In this document: positions 1-8,064 of the stretch, piece by piece | How the letters are laid out: the number at the start of each line of letters is the position of its first letter | Position numbering within the stretch: the stretch's first letter is position 1 | NCBI GenBank assembly: GCA_902778175.1 | Contig: CACYWT010000008.1 | Location: 16,624-80,623 of the forward strand | DNA: 64,000 nucleotides | Direction: 5' to 3' | From: an uncultured Ruminococcus sp. | GTDB taxonomy: Bacteria > Bacillota > Clostridia > Oscillospirales > Acutalibacteraceae | The notes under the pieces: generated by a model | The model's input: the letters and a program-made list of their open reading frames with translations, nothing else | Database searches by the model: none | What the model was told of the DNA's origin: nothing | Position numbers and translations under genes: made by a program

Positions 1-4
1 TTTT

Positions 5-304
5 TCAATATCTTCCGCTCAGAAAGGGTATACGAAAGCTTCGTTTTGTTCTGTGCGAACTCGGAGGGCAGCAGTTCACCAGAATGGTGTCTTCTCCTAT
101 AAGCTCTATACATTCCCATTTTATAACCAGATCTTCATATCTGCCGAATAATCCGAAGAATCTCGGCCTACCGAATATTATTATCGAAACAAGCTTTGCA
201 CTGATCGTATCTACTTCGACATCATCAACACATCCGAGCCTGCATCCGCTGCGGCTGTTGATCACTTCCTTGTGTCTGAGATCTGTTACCTTGCAGCAAC
301 TCAT
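5..304 (-). CDS. YlmC/YmxH family PRC-barrel sporulation protein
   Basis: A 99-residue protein that reads as one PRC-barrel beta domain. A VTDLRHKEVIN opening is followed by GCRLGCVDDVEVD, then a FFGLFGRYEDLVIKWE block and IGEDTILV. This order is typical of YlmC/YmxH proteins, small cytosolic proteins found in spore formers whose biochemical role is unknown. I chose the ATG at 304 because the family begins at this point and a GGGGGG stretch sits seven bases upstream. An in-frame ATG at 334 would add ten residues that do not fit the family. The C-terminus (about residues 80-99) is basic and has no family resemblance I can see. The start codon directly abuts the T-run of a terminator-like hairpin, so this gene is either terminated from upstream or has a start site within the hairpin. 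The stop codon lies five bases from the window edge. Confidence 0.8.
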   Translation of the reverse strand: MSCCKVTDLRHKEVINSRSGCRLGCVDDVEVDTISAKLVSIIIFGRPRFFGLFGRYEDLVIKWECIELIGEDTILVNCCPPSSHRTKRSFRIPFLSGRY

Positions 305-354
305 AAAAAAGCCCCCCGATAAACATAGTTTCAATACATACTATGTCACGGGGG
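305..354 (-). terminator. Terminator-like hairpin touching the ymxH-type start codon
   Basis: On the minus strand CCCCCG (354-349) and ACATAGT pair with ACTATGT and CGGGGG (318-313). GC and six T residues (310-305) follow, then directly the ATG at 304-302. It should end transcripts of the P-type ATPase gene. Its 3' arm is also the only Shine-Dalgarno-like sequence of the next gene. Confidence 0.7.
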
Positions 355-371
355 ACAAAAATGTTACCGGA

Positions 372-2867
372 TTATACAACAGTTTTCATTCTTTTTTCTC
401 TGCGTTTCTGTTCCAGTCTGCGTTCTGCCTCAGGAGCATTTTTTTCTACTATAAAGGTCAGAAGCAGGAATATAGCAAGAGAGATCACAAACAAAACAGC
501 GATAATCAAAACAAGCTGTATACTGAAATCCGAAATGCCGAATAGATTGATATTTTCAAAACTCATAAAGCTGAAATTCCTGAAACAAAGAAGTCCAATG
601 AGCATTCCTCCGTTCATAACAATGAACAGTGCAACACGGAGAGGATTGAACGGGAGCGATATCCTGAACAGCAGCATCATTGAAACTGCCGTAAGTATAC
701 ATACGCTCAGCGTTGAATACTCCGCTTCGGAAAGTGAAAACATACGCATACATATTACCGACATTATTATACTCAGGACGATTGTGATACCCGCAGGAAT
801 TGCGTTTTTCAGAATATTGAACAGGAATATTCCCTTGATCCTGTCCCTATTCGGTTCAAGAGCAAGGATAAGTGAGGGTATTCCTATGGTAAAGGCATTT
901 ATGAGAGTATACTGTATCGGCATAAACGGGTATGGAGCTGTAATTGAAATGAACAGCAGTGCAAGCAAAATCGAGAAAATAGTTTTGGATATGAACAAGG
1001 TCGCTGAACGCTGTATATTGTTTATCGAGCGTCTGCCCTCTGCAACGACCTTAGGCATTGATGCAAAATTGGAATCAAGAAGAACGAGCTGGGAAACACT
1101 TCTCGCCGCATCACTTCCCGCTGCCATTGCAATACTGCAGTCGGCTTCCTTGAGCGCAAGTACATCATTTACCCCGTCGCCTGTCATCGCAACAGTATGG
1201 CCTCTGTCTTTCAGGGCAATAACAAATTTCTTCTTCTGCGCAGGAGTTACTCTTCCGAATACCGTATAGTTTTCTATTGCGTCTGCGATCTCTTCGTCCG
1301 TTTTAAGCGTAGTGGCGTCAATATAACGGTCATAATTCAGGACCTCTGCCCTTCTTGCGACATCGGATACGGTTATCGGATTATCACCGGAAATGATCTT
1401 TACCTCAACATTCTGGTCGGCAAAATATCTAAGCGTATCCGGAGCTTCCTTGCGTATCTTATCGTTCAGGAGCGCAAGACCGATCACACGAATATCGTCG
1501 GGCAGATCCTTATCATGAAAATCATTGTCCGAATGGGCGATCACTATGCATCGGTAATTACGCGAATAGCTTTCAAGAAGCTGTTTAAGTTCGGCAGGAA
1601 CCTCACTGAGTATGAATTCGGCTGCGCCCATTATAAACGATCCGCTTTCGGGGAAATGAGCGCCGGACCATTTTTTCTCCGAGGCAAAGGGAATTGTCCT
1701 GTCCGCCTTCATGCTGCTGTTTGAACCGTATTTATTATGAAGTGCGGTAAAAGTGGCATTTGTATCATCGAGCGCACCTGTCAGGGCACGAAGTGCATCT
1801 TCGACATTTTCCTTTTCGCAGTCTCCGTAAGGAACGATATCAGCTACTTCCATGCAGCCCTCGGTTATTGTGCCGGTCTTGTCAAGGCAAAGAACATCTA
1901 CACGGGCAAGTGTTTCGATACAATACAATTCCTGAACAAGGACCTTATGCTGTGCGAGCCGGATAACGCTGACCGCAAGAACTGTACTTGTAAGGAGCAT
2001 AAGTCCTTCGGGAATTATACTTGTGACTGATGCAACACATGATACGACTACTGACTGGAAATGATGCGACATAGTACCAAATAAACTGGTTATGGTATCA
2101 GAAGAGTCAAAATCAACAAAATACTGACGCAGGAAAAGCAAAGCCGTAAGAGGGATTATGACAAATGCAAGCACCCTGATAATCGTCTGCAGTGTTATCA
2201 TGATCTCCGAATTGATCTTCTTGATATATTTTGCTTCGGCAGAGATCTTTGCGGCATAATTATCCGCACCGACGTGTTCTGCCCTTGCAAGACATCTGCC
2301 GCTGACGAGAAAGCTGCCCGAAAGGATCATATCTCCGGGTTTTTTATGTATGGCATCAGATTCTCCGGTAAGGAGGGATTCGTTGACGTCGCATTCACCT
2401 GAAATCAGAATACTGTCAACGGGTATCTGATTTCCCTGACTGAATTCAATCACATCATCGAGAACTATATCCTCCGTACCGATTTTTTGTTTTTTCCCGT
2501 CGCGGATAACGTCAGCCTTTGATGCCGAAACGATCGAAAGCTTATCTATTGCCTTTTTTGCCCGTATTTCCTGAACAATACCTATCGTGGTATTAAAAAA
2601 CATTACTCCGAGAAAGAGCATATTCTTATACGAACCGACAATGAATACCGATATGCCGAGAATAATATTCATAATATTAAAAAGCGTTACTATATTGTCA
2701 TAGAATATACGTTTTACGCTTTTCCCCTTCGGCTGGGTGTTTTTATTGAACAATCCTTGCTGCATTCGCTGTTTTGCCTGAGCTTCGGTCAGTCCGGTTT
2801 CCGGAGGAGCGGTAATACGCTGACATGAAGAAGCAGTAATATTTTCAGCGGCTGTTTTTTTCGCCAT
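372..2867 (-). CDS. Cation-translocating P-type ATPase (CtpE-like)
   Basis: An 831-residue integral membrane cation pump. The actuator motif TGES is near residue 167, transmembrane segment 4 carries PEGL near 286, the phosphorylated aspartate is in DKTGT near 329, and the hinge motif TGDGVND is near 560. There are two N-terminal hydrophobic segments (about 60-100), two around the actuator (230-305), and a six-segment C-terminal block. No heavy-metal-binding CXXC domain is present, so it belongs with the PacL/CtpE type rather than the copper or zinc pumps. CtpE-like proteins with PEGL have been linked to calcium uptake; the ion here is inference. The ATG at 2867 follows AGGTG with five bases of spacing. 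It is divergent from tRNA-Leu, and a strong hairpin terminator follows the stop codon. Confidence 0.85.
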   Translation of the reverse strand: MAKKTAAENITASSCQRITAPPETGLTEAQAKQRMQQGLFNKNTQPKGKSVKRIFYDNIVTLFNIMNIILGISVFIVGSYKNMLFLGVMFFNTTIGIVQEIRAKKAIDKLSIVSASKADVIRDGKKQKIGTEDIVLDDVIEFSQGNQIPVDSILISGECDVNESLLTGESDAIHKKPGDMILSGSFLVSGRCLARAEHVGADNYAAKISAEAKYIKKINSEIMITLQTIIRVLAFVIIPLTALLFLRQYFVDFDSSDTITSLFGTMSHHFQSVVVSCVASVTSIIPEGLMLLTSTVLAVSVIRLAQHKVLVQELYCIETLARVDVLCLDKTGTITEGCMEVADIVPYGDCEKENVEDALRALTGALDDTNATFTALHNKYGSNSSMKADRTIPFASEKKWSGAHFPESGSFIMGAAEFILSEVPAELKQLLESYSRNYRCIVIAHSDNDFHDKDLPDDIRVIGLALLNDKIRKEAPDTLRYFADQNVEVKIISGDNPITVSDVARRAEVLNYDRYIDATTLKTDEEIADAIENYTVFGRVTPAQKKKFVIALKDRGHTVAMTGDGVNDVLALKEADCSIAMAAGSDAARSVSQLVLLDSNFASMPKVVAEGRRSINNIQRSATLFISKTIFSILLALLFISITAPYPFMPIQYTLINAFTIGIPSLILALEPNRDRIKGIFLFNILKNAIPAGITIVLSIIMSVICMRMFSLSEAEYSTLSVCILTAVSMMLLFRISLPFNPLRVALFIVMNGGMLIGLLCFRNFSFMSFENINLFGISDFSIQLVLIIAVLFVISLAIFLLLTFIVEKNAPEAERRLEQKRREKRMKTVV

Positions 2868-2971
2868 AGTTTCACCTCATGTTCTCAGAAAAAATCTGAG
2901 ATTATAACAATATTATATATTTTTCTTCAAAAACTGTCAATAAGAACTATGATAATCAGGAATAATAAAGG

Positions 2972-3000
2972 TTGACAAGAAACTTCAAATAGGATATAAT
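2972..3000 (+). promoter_or_regulatory. Sigma-A promoter of tRNA-Leu
   Basis: Perfect TTGACA (2972-2977) and TATAAT (2995-3000) are separated by 17 bases, about 20 bases before the mature tRNA. Confidence 0.85.
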
Positions 3001-3020
3001 ATCATTCGTAAGAAGAATAT

Positions 3021-3104
3021 GCCGGTGTGTTGGAATTGGCAGACGAGACAGACTCAAAATCTGTTGTCCGCAAGGGCGTGTGGGTTCGAGTCCCACCACC
3101 GGCA
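3021..3104 (+). tRNA. tRNA-Leu (anticodon CAA)
   Basis: Acceptor GCCGGTG pairs with CACCGGC. The anticodon stem ACAGA/TCTGT encloses loop CTCAAAA, giving anticodon CAA (3055-3057), which reads UUG. It has the long variable arm of class II tRNAs (about 3065-3080) and a GGTTCGAGTCCC T-arm. CCA is not encoded. It is flanked by its own promoter and terminator, so it is monocistronic. Confidence 0.97.
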
Positions 3105-3110
3105 CTCATT

Positions 3111-3139
3111 CCCCGAAGATCAGCTTCGGGGATTTTTTT
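3111..3139 (+). terminator. Rho-independent terminator of tRNA-Leu
   Basis: Stem CCCCGAAG/CTTCGGGG with loop ATCAG, followed by A and seven T residues. Confidence 0.9.
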
Positions 3140-3322
3140 GTCCAGATACTTCATCAATAAAATTGCTTTACATATCACGAAGATATTATCATATCATTTT
3201 TTCTCAGAACATCGGTATTTCTGTCGTTTTCTTCGGAATCAGGCTTTACAGCATAAATATACCCAGGATAATATACAATAACAGATATTCAACCGTAAAG
3301 TTGGCAACTTGCCATGCAAACA

Positions 3323-4447
3323 TCAGTTTCTGCGAAATGATCTCCTTCCGTGGAAGCTCAAGACAAACAGAATACAAAGAATCAGCAATGCTACGCTTCC
3401 TGCCGGACCCGTCGAGGTCAGCCGGGCAGTTTCTCCTCCCATAGTAAGAAATACTTCTTCCGTCGGATTATAGAAAATACAGAATATCATTACAATTATT
3501 CCGCTGAGTATCGAATTGATTATCCTGAATAGAAGATATAATGGTGTCATTATTTTATTATCTCCTGAAACAGACAGTATCTGCAAATGAACGCAAAGTC
3601 CACCGAAACCTGCAGCAAATGCAAACCACCAAAGCGGCAGACCTGAATCATTAACAGAACAACAGCCGCCTGTTACTTCAAGTATTATCGGAAAAATAAC
3701 CTCTGATTCCCGTTTCCCTGCTCCGAAATATACGAGCGTTTCACAGAATAACCGCACAATACCCGAAGAATGAAGTACTCTTGTAAAAACCGCAAAGACC
3801 GTTACCAATGCAGTCATTGTTATTACTGTTGAGGAAGAATCCCTTGCTGCGTTTATAAATGCTGATGACAGGATTACTTTGTTTTTTTGTATTTTCCTGA
3901 TATCAGCACTGTTTTTTTCCGTTGGCCGCATACGGCTTATTATTCCGAGAAAAATTCCTATAACAAGGCTTGATATAACCTGTGAACAATACAGGATAAT
4001 TCCGGCAGTATTATTTCTCAGCATAACGGCTCCTATTGCCGTAATCATGAAAGCAGGTCCCGGACATACACAAAAATACATCATCCTTCTCGCCTGCTCA
4101 AGAGTTATTTTTCCGTCAGAATATAATGCTCTGACACAGCCTGCTCCGACCGGATATCCTCCCGTAAGGCTGAGTATTATCGGCGCAGCACATATCGGAG
4201 GAAGATCGAACAGTATCCTTACTACTGGCGAAAAAAATCTCCCTATTTTTTCATCAGTCCCGGTGTACATAACAAACAAAGACAGCAGCATATAGGGAAA
4301 CAGTGACGGGATCAGTATAAGTGCGCAGTTTTTCAGCCCCGTCAAGGCTCCTTCGGCGCAGTCGGACGGAAAAAATATAAGTAACGCAAATAATAACAGT
4401 GAACATACAACCGCCGTATTCTTTTTTATCTCAGACCTTGATATCAT
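3323..4447 (-). CDS. ylbJ: Sporulation integral membrane protein YlbJ
   Basis: A 374-residue polytopic membrane protein of the nucleoside-recognition (Gate) superfamily. Diagnostic stretches are LIPSLFPYMLLS near residue 50, GGYPVGA near 100, CPGPAFM near 130, and a second Gate-like repeat with GCCSVNDSGLPLWWF in the C-terminal half. YlbJ is needed for normal spore formation in Bacillus; the transported molecule is unknown. About eight hydrophobic segments are visible. I chose the ATG at 4447, preceded by GGGTGG, over an in-frame GTG at 4459 that has no ribosome binding site. It is divergent from yqfC-yqfD across about 80 bases, so three sporulation genes share one upstream region. The 180-base stretch between its end and the tRNA-Leu terminator shows nothing I can identify. 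Confidence 0.85.
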   Translation of the reverse strand: MISRSEIKKNTAVVCSLLLFALLIFFPSDCAEGALTGLKNCALILIPSLFPYMLLSLFVMYTGTDEKIGRFFSPVVRILFDLPPICAAPIILSLTGGYPVGAGCVRALYSDGKITLEQARRMMYFCVCPGPAFMITAIGAVMLRNNTAGIILYCSQVISSLVIGIFLGIISRMRPTEKNSADIRKIQKNKVILSSAFINAARDSSSTVITMTALVTVFAVFTRVLHSSGIVRLFCETLVYFGAGKRESEVIFPIILEVTGGCCSVNDSGLPLWWFAFAAGFGGLCVHLQILSVSGDNKIMTPLYLLFRIINSILSGIIVMIFCIFYNPTEEVFLTMGGETARLTSTGPAGSVALLILCILFVLSFHGRRSFRRN

Positions 4448-4529
4448 ATTACCACCCACAAAATAATATGTGATCGGGTCTTTTTTTATTATTCAGCGCA
4501 TAAGTTTTACCGTTACGGAGTGTGATATC

Positions 4530-4793
4530 ATGAGAAACTTTCAAAAAAAGCTGACTCAGACACGGCAAAATATCAGCGGAGGACTGCGCTGCTTTCAAAT
4601 GAATGTTTCCGATAACCGCGAGGTATTATTGGAAGGAAGCCGCGGAGTAATTGAATATAACGAAAACTCCGTAAAGATCAATACCGGCAAATATATTGTA
4701 GCCTTTTCAGGCAGAGGTCTGAAATTAAGCTGCATGAACGAATATAACCTGACAATCAGCGGATTCATTACTTCGATAGAATACATTATGTGA
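4530..4793 (+). CDS. yqfC: YabP/YqfC family sporulation protein
   Basis: An 87-residue protein. The core VSDNREVLLEGSRGVIEYNENSV, then INTGKYIVAFSGRGLKLSCMNEYNLTISGFITSIEYI, is the usual YabP/YqfC pattern. These are small beta-rich proteins made in the mother cell under sigma-E in Bacillus, where the gene precedes yqfD exactly as it does here. The ATG at 4530 follows a GGAG about nine bases upstream, and the length matches the family. An upstream extension in the same frame lacks family similarity. The stop codon is nine bases before the yqfD ATG, implying translational coupling. Confidence 0.85.
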   Translation: MRNFQKKLTQTRQNISGGLRCFQMNVSDNREVLLEGSRGVIEYNENSVKINTGKYIVAFSGRGLKLSCMNEYNLTISGFITSIEYIM

Positions 4794-4801
4794 GGTTTTA
4801 T

Positions 4802-6001
4802 ATGCTTATAGTCAGATTTTTACGATGGATCTTCGGATATAGCGAAATATGTGTCAACGGGAGATTTCCGGAAAGATTTCTGAATCTTGCTTCAAGAAAC
4901 GGTATTATTCTATGGGACCTACGTTCCGAAAAAGAAAACCTGTTTGCAAGTATCAAACGAAAAGAAACCAAAACTGCCCTGATATTCGCTAAGAAAACCG
5001 AATGTCAGCTTATCATAGTCAAGGAACACGGTCTTCCGTATTTTTGTCTGAAATACAGACACCGAAGCGGACTGCTTATTGGAGCTATCCTTTCTTCTGC
5101 ATTATGCTGCTTTATTTCATGCTGCATATGGAATATAGATATCCATGCTCCGGCAGGCATAAATGAATATGAAATACGGCAGGAGCTTGCACAGCTCGGA
5201 TTTCATGAGGGGATCATTTACTGTCAGGATCAGGTAAGAGATATTGAAACTAAGCTTTCCATGAATGATAAAAGAATCAGCTGGGTCAGCATAAATGTAG
5301 CAGGAACAAATGCTTCGGTTGAGCTGAGCGCAGGTATTCCGGCTGTTCAAAGGGAAAACAATAATGAAAAAACCGTCAGCAATCTTAAATCGACTGCAGA
5401 CGGTACTGTTACACGGATAAGTGTGCGTAAAGGAAGCAGTATTGTAAAAACCGGCGAGGGTGTACACAAGGGTCAGCTTCTTGTCAGCGGAATCGCCGAA
5501 CTTCCCGACGGAAGCAGCCGTTTCTATGACAGTGATGGAGAGATTTATGCATCAACCTACAGAATTCTGGAACTATCGGTTCCGAAAAATATTGATAAAA
5601 CTATTATTGACGATAATTATAGTGAAAAACTGAATATCACTTTTTTCGGGATAACAATTCCTGCTGTTTTTAATGGTTCGCCGTATGACAAGCGAATAAT
5701 CCGAACCGAAAAATACAGAAGCAATATACTTGATCAGGATATTCCGCTGAAAAGTCAAAGAGAATTATTTTTTTCTTACGAAGAAACTAAATACAATTAT
5801 AATAAAACAGAAGCGGAAAAACTTCTCAGAAATCGGTTTCAGCTATATAAGCTTTTTGTGACCGGAAGCAGCGATACAAGAATCCTCAGTGAAAATATCA
5901 GGCTGATCGAAGACAGTAACAGCTACAGATTAAGAATACAACTTACCACCGAAGAAAACATATGCGAAAAGTCATATATCAGCGTTAAAGAAATATCATA
6001 A
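4802..6001 (+). CDS. yqfD: Sporulation protein YqfD
   Basis: A 399-residue single-pass protein, the usual length for YqfD. A soluble N-terminal part (about 1-75) is followed by one hydrophobic segment near 85-105 (LLIGAILSSALCCFISCCIW). A large domain then contains NEYEIRQELAQLGFHEGI and a lipoyl-like fold with ADGTVTRISVRKGSSIVKTGEGVHKGQLLVSG. The protein is predicted to sit in the mother-cell membrane that surrounds the forespore; its precise function is not known. The ATG at 4802 has GTGAGG six bases upstream, and this ribosome binding site overlaps the yqfC stop. An in-frame GTG at 4790 is a less likely start. The stop codon overlaps the convergent radical SAM gene by six bases. Confidence 0.88.
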   Translation: MLIVRFLRWIFGYSEICVNGRFPERFLNLASRNGIILWDLRSEKENLFASIKRKETKTALIFAKKTECQLIIVKEHGLPYFCLKYRHRSGLLIGAILSSALCCFISCCIWNIDIHAPAGINEYEIRQELAQLGFHEGIIYCQDQVRDIETKLSMNDKRISWVSINVAGTNASVELSAGIPAVQRENNNEKTVSNLKSTADGTVTRISVRKGSSIVKTGEGVHKGQLLVSGIAELPDGSSRFYDSDGEIYASTYRILELSVPKNIDKTIIDDNYSEKLNITFFGITIPAVFNGSPYDKRIIRTEKYRSNILDQDIPLKSQRELFFSYEETKYNYNKTEAEKLLRNRFQLYKLFVTGSSDTRILSENIRLIEDSNSYRLRIQLTTEENICEKSYISVKEIS

Positions 6002-6883
6002 AACGGAAATATCAAAATCAGGAACGTATTTTTCCGTTGCACTGTCAAGCTCCTGCGCAAAACCGTCAAGCGACATATCGTCCAGCGCAGATAACACCTT
6101 ATCGTATTCACGTTTGGTAATCGTTCGGTTTATTTCCGTATATTTTTTTGCATTACCGGCAGGAAAATACTGTCCCATCAGGCTTATAAGGATATCACTT
6201 CCGAAATTCCTGTCAAGATAATCAAGAACCGCAATGGAATTTTTTGTATTTGACGGAAGTATCAGGTGACGGACAATAGTTCCTCTCTGCATTATACCGT
6301 TATCATCAAAAATCGGCTTTCCTGTCTGTCTGACCATTTCAGCTATGGCAGGACCTGCATATTCGGCATAGTCCCCAGCACGGGAATACTTTGCCGAAAG
6401 CTCCGACGATATGTATTTCATATCCGGAAGATAGATATCAACTATACCCTCCAGCCTTTTAATAGTTTCTGCTTTTTCATATCCGCCGGTATTATAAACT
6501 ACCGGGATATGGGGCTTATACTGTGTAAATGCATCAATTATCGCCTCAATATAAGGCGTCGGACTGACAAGATTAATATTATGTACTCCCAATTGTTCGA
6601 GACTCCTGATATGATCTACCAATTGTCCGACCGTAACGGTTTTACCCTTTCCGCCTGCGCTTATTTCGTAATTCTGGCAAAAAACGCATGACAGCACACA
6701 GCCCGAGAAAAAAATCGTCCCTGAGCCATTTGTACCGCTTATACACGGCTCCTCCCACATATGAGGAGCAGCGCGGGCTATTCTGGGAAGTGTTCCCATT
6801 TTACAGTAGCCCCTGCCGTATTCTTCATATCTTTCGGCATTACAGCTGCGCGGACAAAGATTACAGATATAGGTTTTCGTCAT
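5996..6883 (-). CDS. Radical SAM protein, PflX family (COG1313 type)
   Basis: A 295-residue radical SAM protein. The cluster motif CVLSCVFC gives the cysteines C62, C66 and C69. A further cysteine-rich start, CNLCPRSC plus C27, is characteristic of PflX-type homologues of pyruvate formate-lyase-activating enzyme. NIVSPTPYIEAI and NTGGYEKAETI fit the barrel. The substrate of this family is not established; the activating-enzyme name rests on homology only. The ATG at 6883 has AAGGAG eleven bases upstream. An in-frame extension to 6943 would start inside a terminator hairpin. It lies downstream of adhE and its paralogue on the same strand, but the hairpin between them suggests separate transcription. 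Its last six bases overlap the yqfD stop in a convergent arrangement. Confidence 0.8.
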   Translation of the reverse strand: MTKTYICNLCPRSCNAERYEEYGRGYCKMGTLPRIARAAPHMWEEPCISGTNGSGTIFFSGCVLSCVFCQNYEISAGGKGKTVTVGQLVDHIRSLEQLGVHNINLVSPTPYIEAIIDAFTQYKPHIPVVYNTGGYEKAETIKRLEGIVDIYLPDMKYISSELSAKYSRAGDYAEYAGPAIAEMVRQTGKPIFDDNGIMQRGTIVRHLILPSNTKNSIAVLDYLDRNFGSDILISLMGQYFPAGNAKKYTEINRTITKREYDKVLSALDDMSLDGFAQELDSATEKYVPDFDISVL

Positions 6884-6927
6884 GTTGATCTCCTTATCAG
6901 AATATCGGAAACATAGTTCTTTATTCC

Positions 6928-6955
6928 AAAAAGAACGCTGCATATAACAGCGTTC
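6928..6955 (-). terminator. Terminator after the adhE/ADH-like pair
   Basis: On the minus strand GAACGCTG (6955-6948) pairs with CAGCGTTC (6940-6933) around TTATATG, followed by five T residues. It separates the adhE-like gene from the radical SAM gene. Confidence 0.8.
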
Positions 6956-6969
6956 CTTTGCATTATTTA

Positions 6970-7983
6970 TTATTCACATTTCTTATTATCAAGACCGCAA
7001 AGAGATACAAGCTCCCCGATCTTATTTATAAATGATGTGACCCTTTCATCTTCACTGTCGCCCGGAAGTCCCAGTGCATCAGCGAGAGCGGCATATCGTG
7101 CGGTGGATACTTCATTGTCGGCAGCGCTCAGACGGACAACATCTGCAAGATACGGAGCAGAACCGTCAACGGAAATTATGCTTTCGGTATTCGCATAGGC
7201 GATTCCAGCCATTGCAGAAGCCTCACCAAGCTTTTCACAGCCACGGGGATCATTTGCCCCATTCTCAATAACAGAAGGAAGATATTCAAATACTCCCTTT
7301 ATAGCTTCAATAGCAAAACCGTCCGTATATTCTGTTGCAGAAACTGAATCATAAGCATTGACTGCGCGGACAAGAGTATTAAGACCGGCATCAGCAGATA
7401 AAGACTTGTTTTCAGGAAGCATAAGATCGCCGTCAACAACTGCCATATCCGGCATAAGCTCATAATCAGCAAATATCAGCTCGTCTTCCCCATCGGCGAT
7501 TACTGCATACGGAGATACCTCCGATGCATTTCCGCTTATATCAGGAATAGTTACCAGTATCGACTTTGATCCGAGTTTAGGGAATTTTCCTTCTCTGCTC
7601 ATAATATCATTGAATTTTCCTGAAAGCTCACTGAGAGAAACATCGGGATACTCATACATAAGACGGATCAGTTTTGAAGAATCAATAGCAGCATTGTTTC
7701 CGAATCCGATAATAACATCAGGCTCAAATAATGACGCCTGCTTTGCTCCTGATGTCACAGCTTTAATATCAGCATTGTCTTCAACAGCATAAAAGCATAT
7801 ATGCTGAATCCCCATCAAATTGAGATTATCTTCAAGCGTGGAAAGCTTTCCGTATTTATATAAATTCTTATCAGTGACAATAAAGGCTTTCTTTTTTCCG
7901 TAAACAGCCCTCAGCTCATCAAGAGCAACGGATAAACAGCCTTTTTTTATATATAGCTTTTGTGGTGTTCTGAGCCAAAACAT
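6970..7983 (-). CDS. Catalytically dead AdhE-type alcohol dehydrogenase-domain paralogue
   Basis: A 337-residue protein that aligns along its length with the C-terminal iron-ADH half of the adjacent AdhE. It opens MFWLRTPQKLYIKKGC where AdhE has MLWFRAPEKVYFKKGC. The function is visibly lost. The NAD-loop GGGSAMD is FGNNAAID (94-101), SSGTGSEVTPFAV is ISGNASEVSPYAV, and the metal-binding SGIDALTH is AGLNTLVR, giving N202 and R206 for the Asp and His ligands. The segment with the other two histidine ligands (CHSMAHKLGAYHHIPHG in AdhE) is deleted, and about 70 C-terminal residues are missing. The frame is open throughout, with an AGGGTG site eight bases before the ATG, so it looks maintained rather than decaying. 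It follows adhE by 81 bases with no clear terminator between them. A regulatory or structural partner of AdhE is inference. Confidence 0.85.
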   Translation of the reverse strand: MFWLRTPQKLYIKKGCLSVALDELRAVYGKKKAFIVTDKNLYKYGKLSTLEDNLNLMGIQHICFYAVEDNADIKAVTSGAKQASLFEPDVIIGFGNNAAIDSSKLIRLMYEYPDVSLSELSGKFNDIMSREGKFPKLGSKSILVTIPDISGNASEVSPYAVIADGEDELIFADYELMPDMAVVDGDLMLPENKSLSADAGLNTLVRAVNAYDSVSATEYTDGFAIEAIKGVFEYLPSVIENGANDPRGCEKLGEASAMAGIAYANTESIISVDGSAPYLADVVRLSAADNEVSTARYAALADALGLPGDSEDERVTSFINKIGELVSLCGLDNKKCE

Positions 7984-8025
7984 TGTATTCGCACCCTTTT
8001 ATCAGAAATTGTTTTTTATGGAATA

Positions 8026-8048
8026 CGGCTCCGCAAAAAGCGAAGCCG
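8026..8048 (-). other. Intercistronic hairpin after adhE
   Basis: CGGCTTCGC pairs with GCGGAGCCG with one mismatch around TTTTT. No T-run follows on either strand, so it is more likely an mRNA 3'-end stabiliser or processing site than a terminator. Confidence 0.6.
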
Positions 8049-8064
8049 CATATTATATGTGTAA

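Noticed and set aside
343..1269. A 308-codon plus-strand frame antisense to the P-type ATPase
   Set aside because: The minus-strand frame carries all P-type ATPase motifs; the antisense product shows no domain.
3019..3444. Plus-strand frames starting in tRNA-Leu
   Set aside because: They read through the tRNA and its terminator, then antisense to ylbJ.
4455..4490. A sigma-E-like pair (ATA, 16 bases, CATATTAT) upstream of ylbJ
   Set aside because: The resulting start would coincide with the ribosome binding site, leaving almost no leader, so I do not list it.
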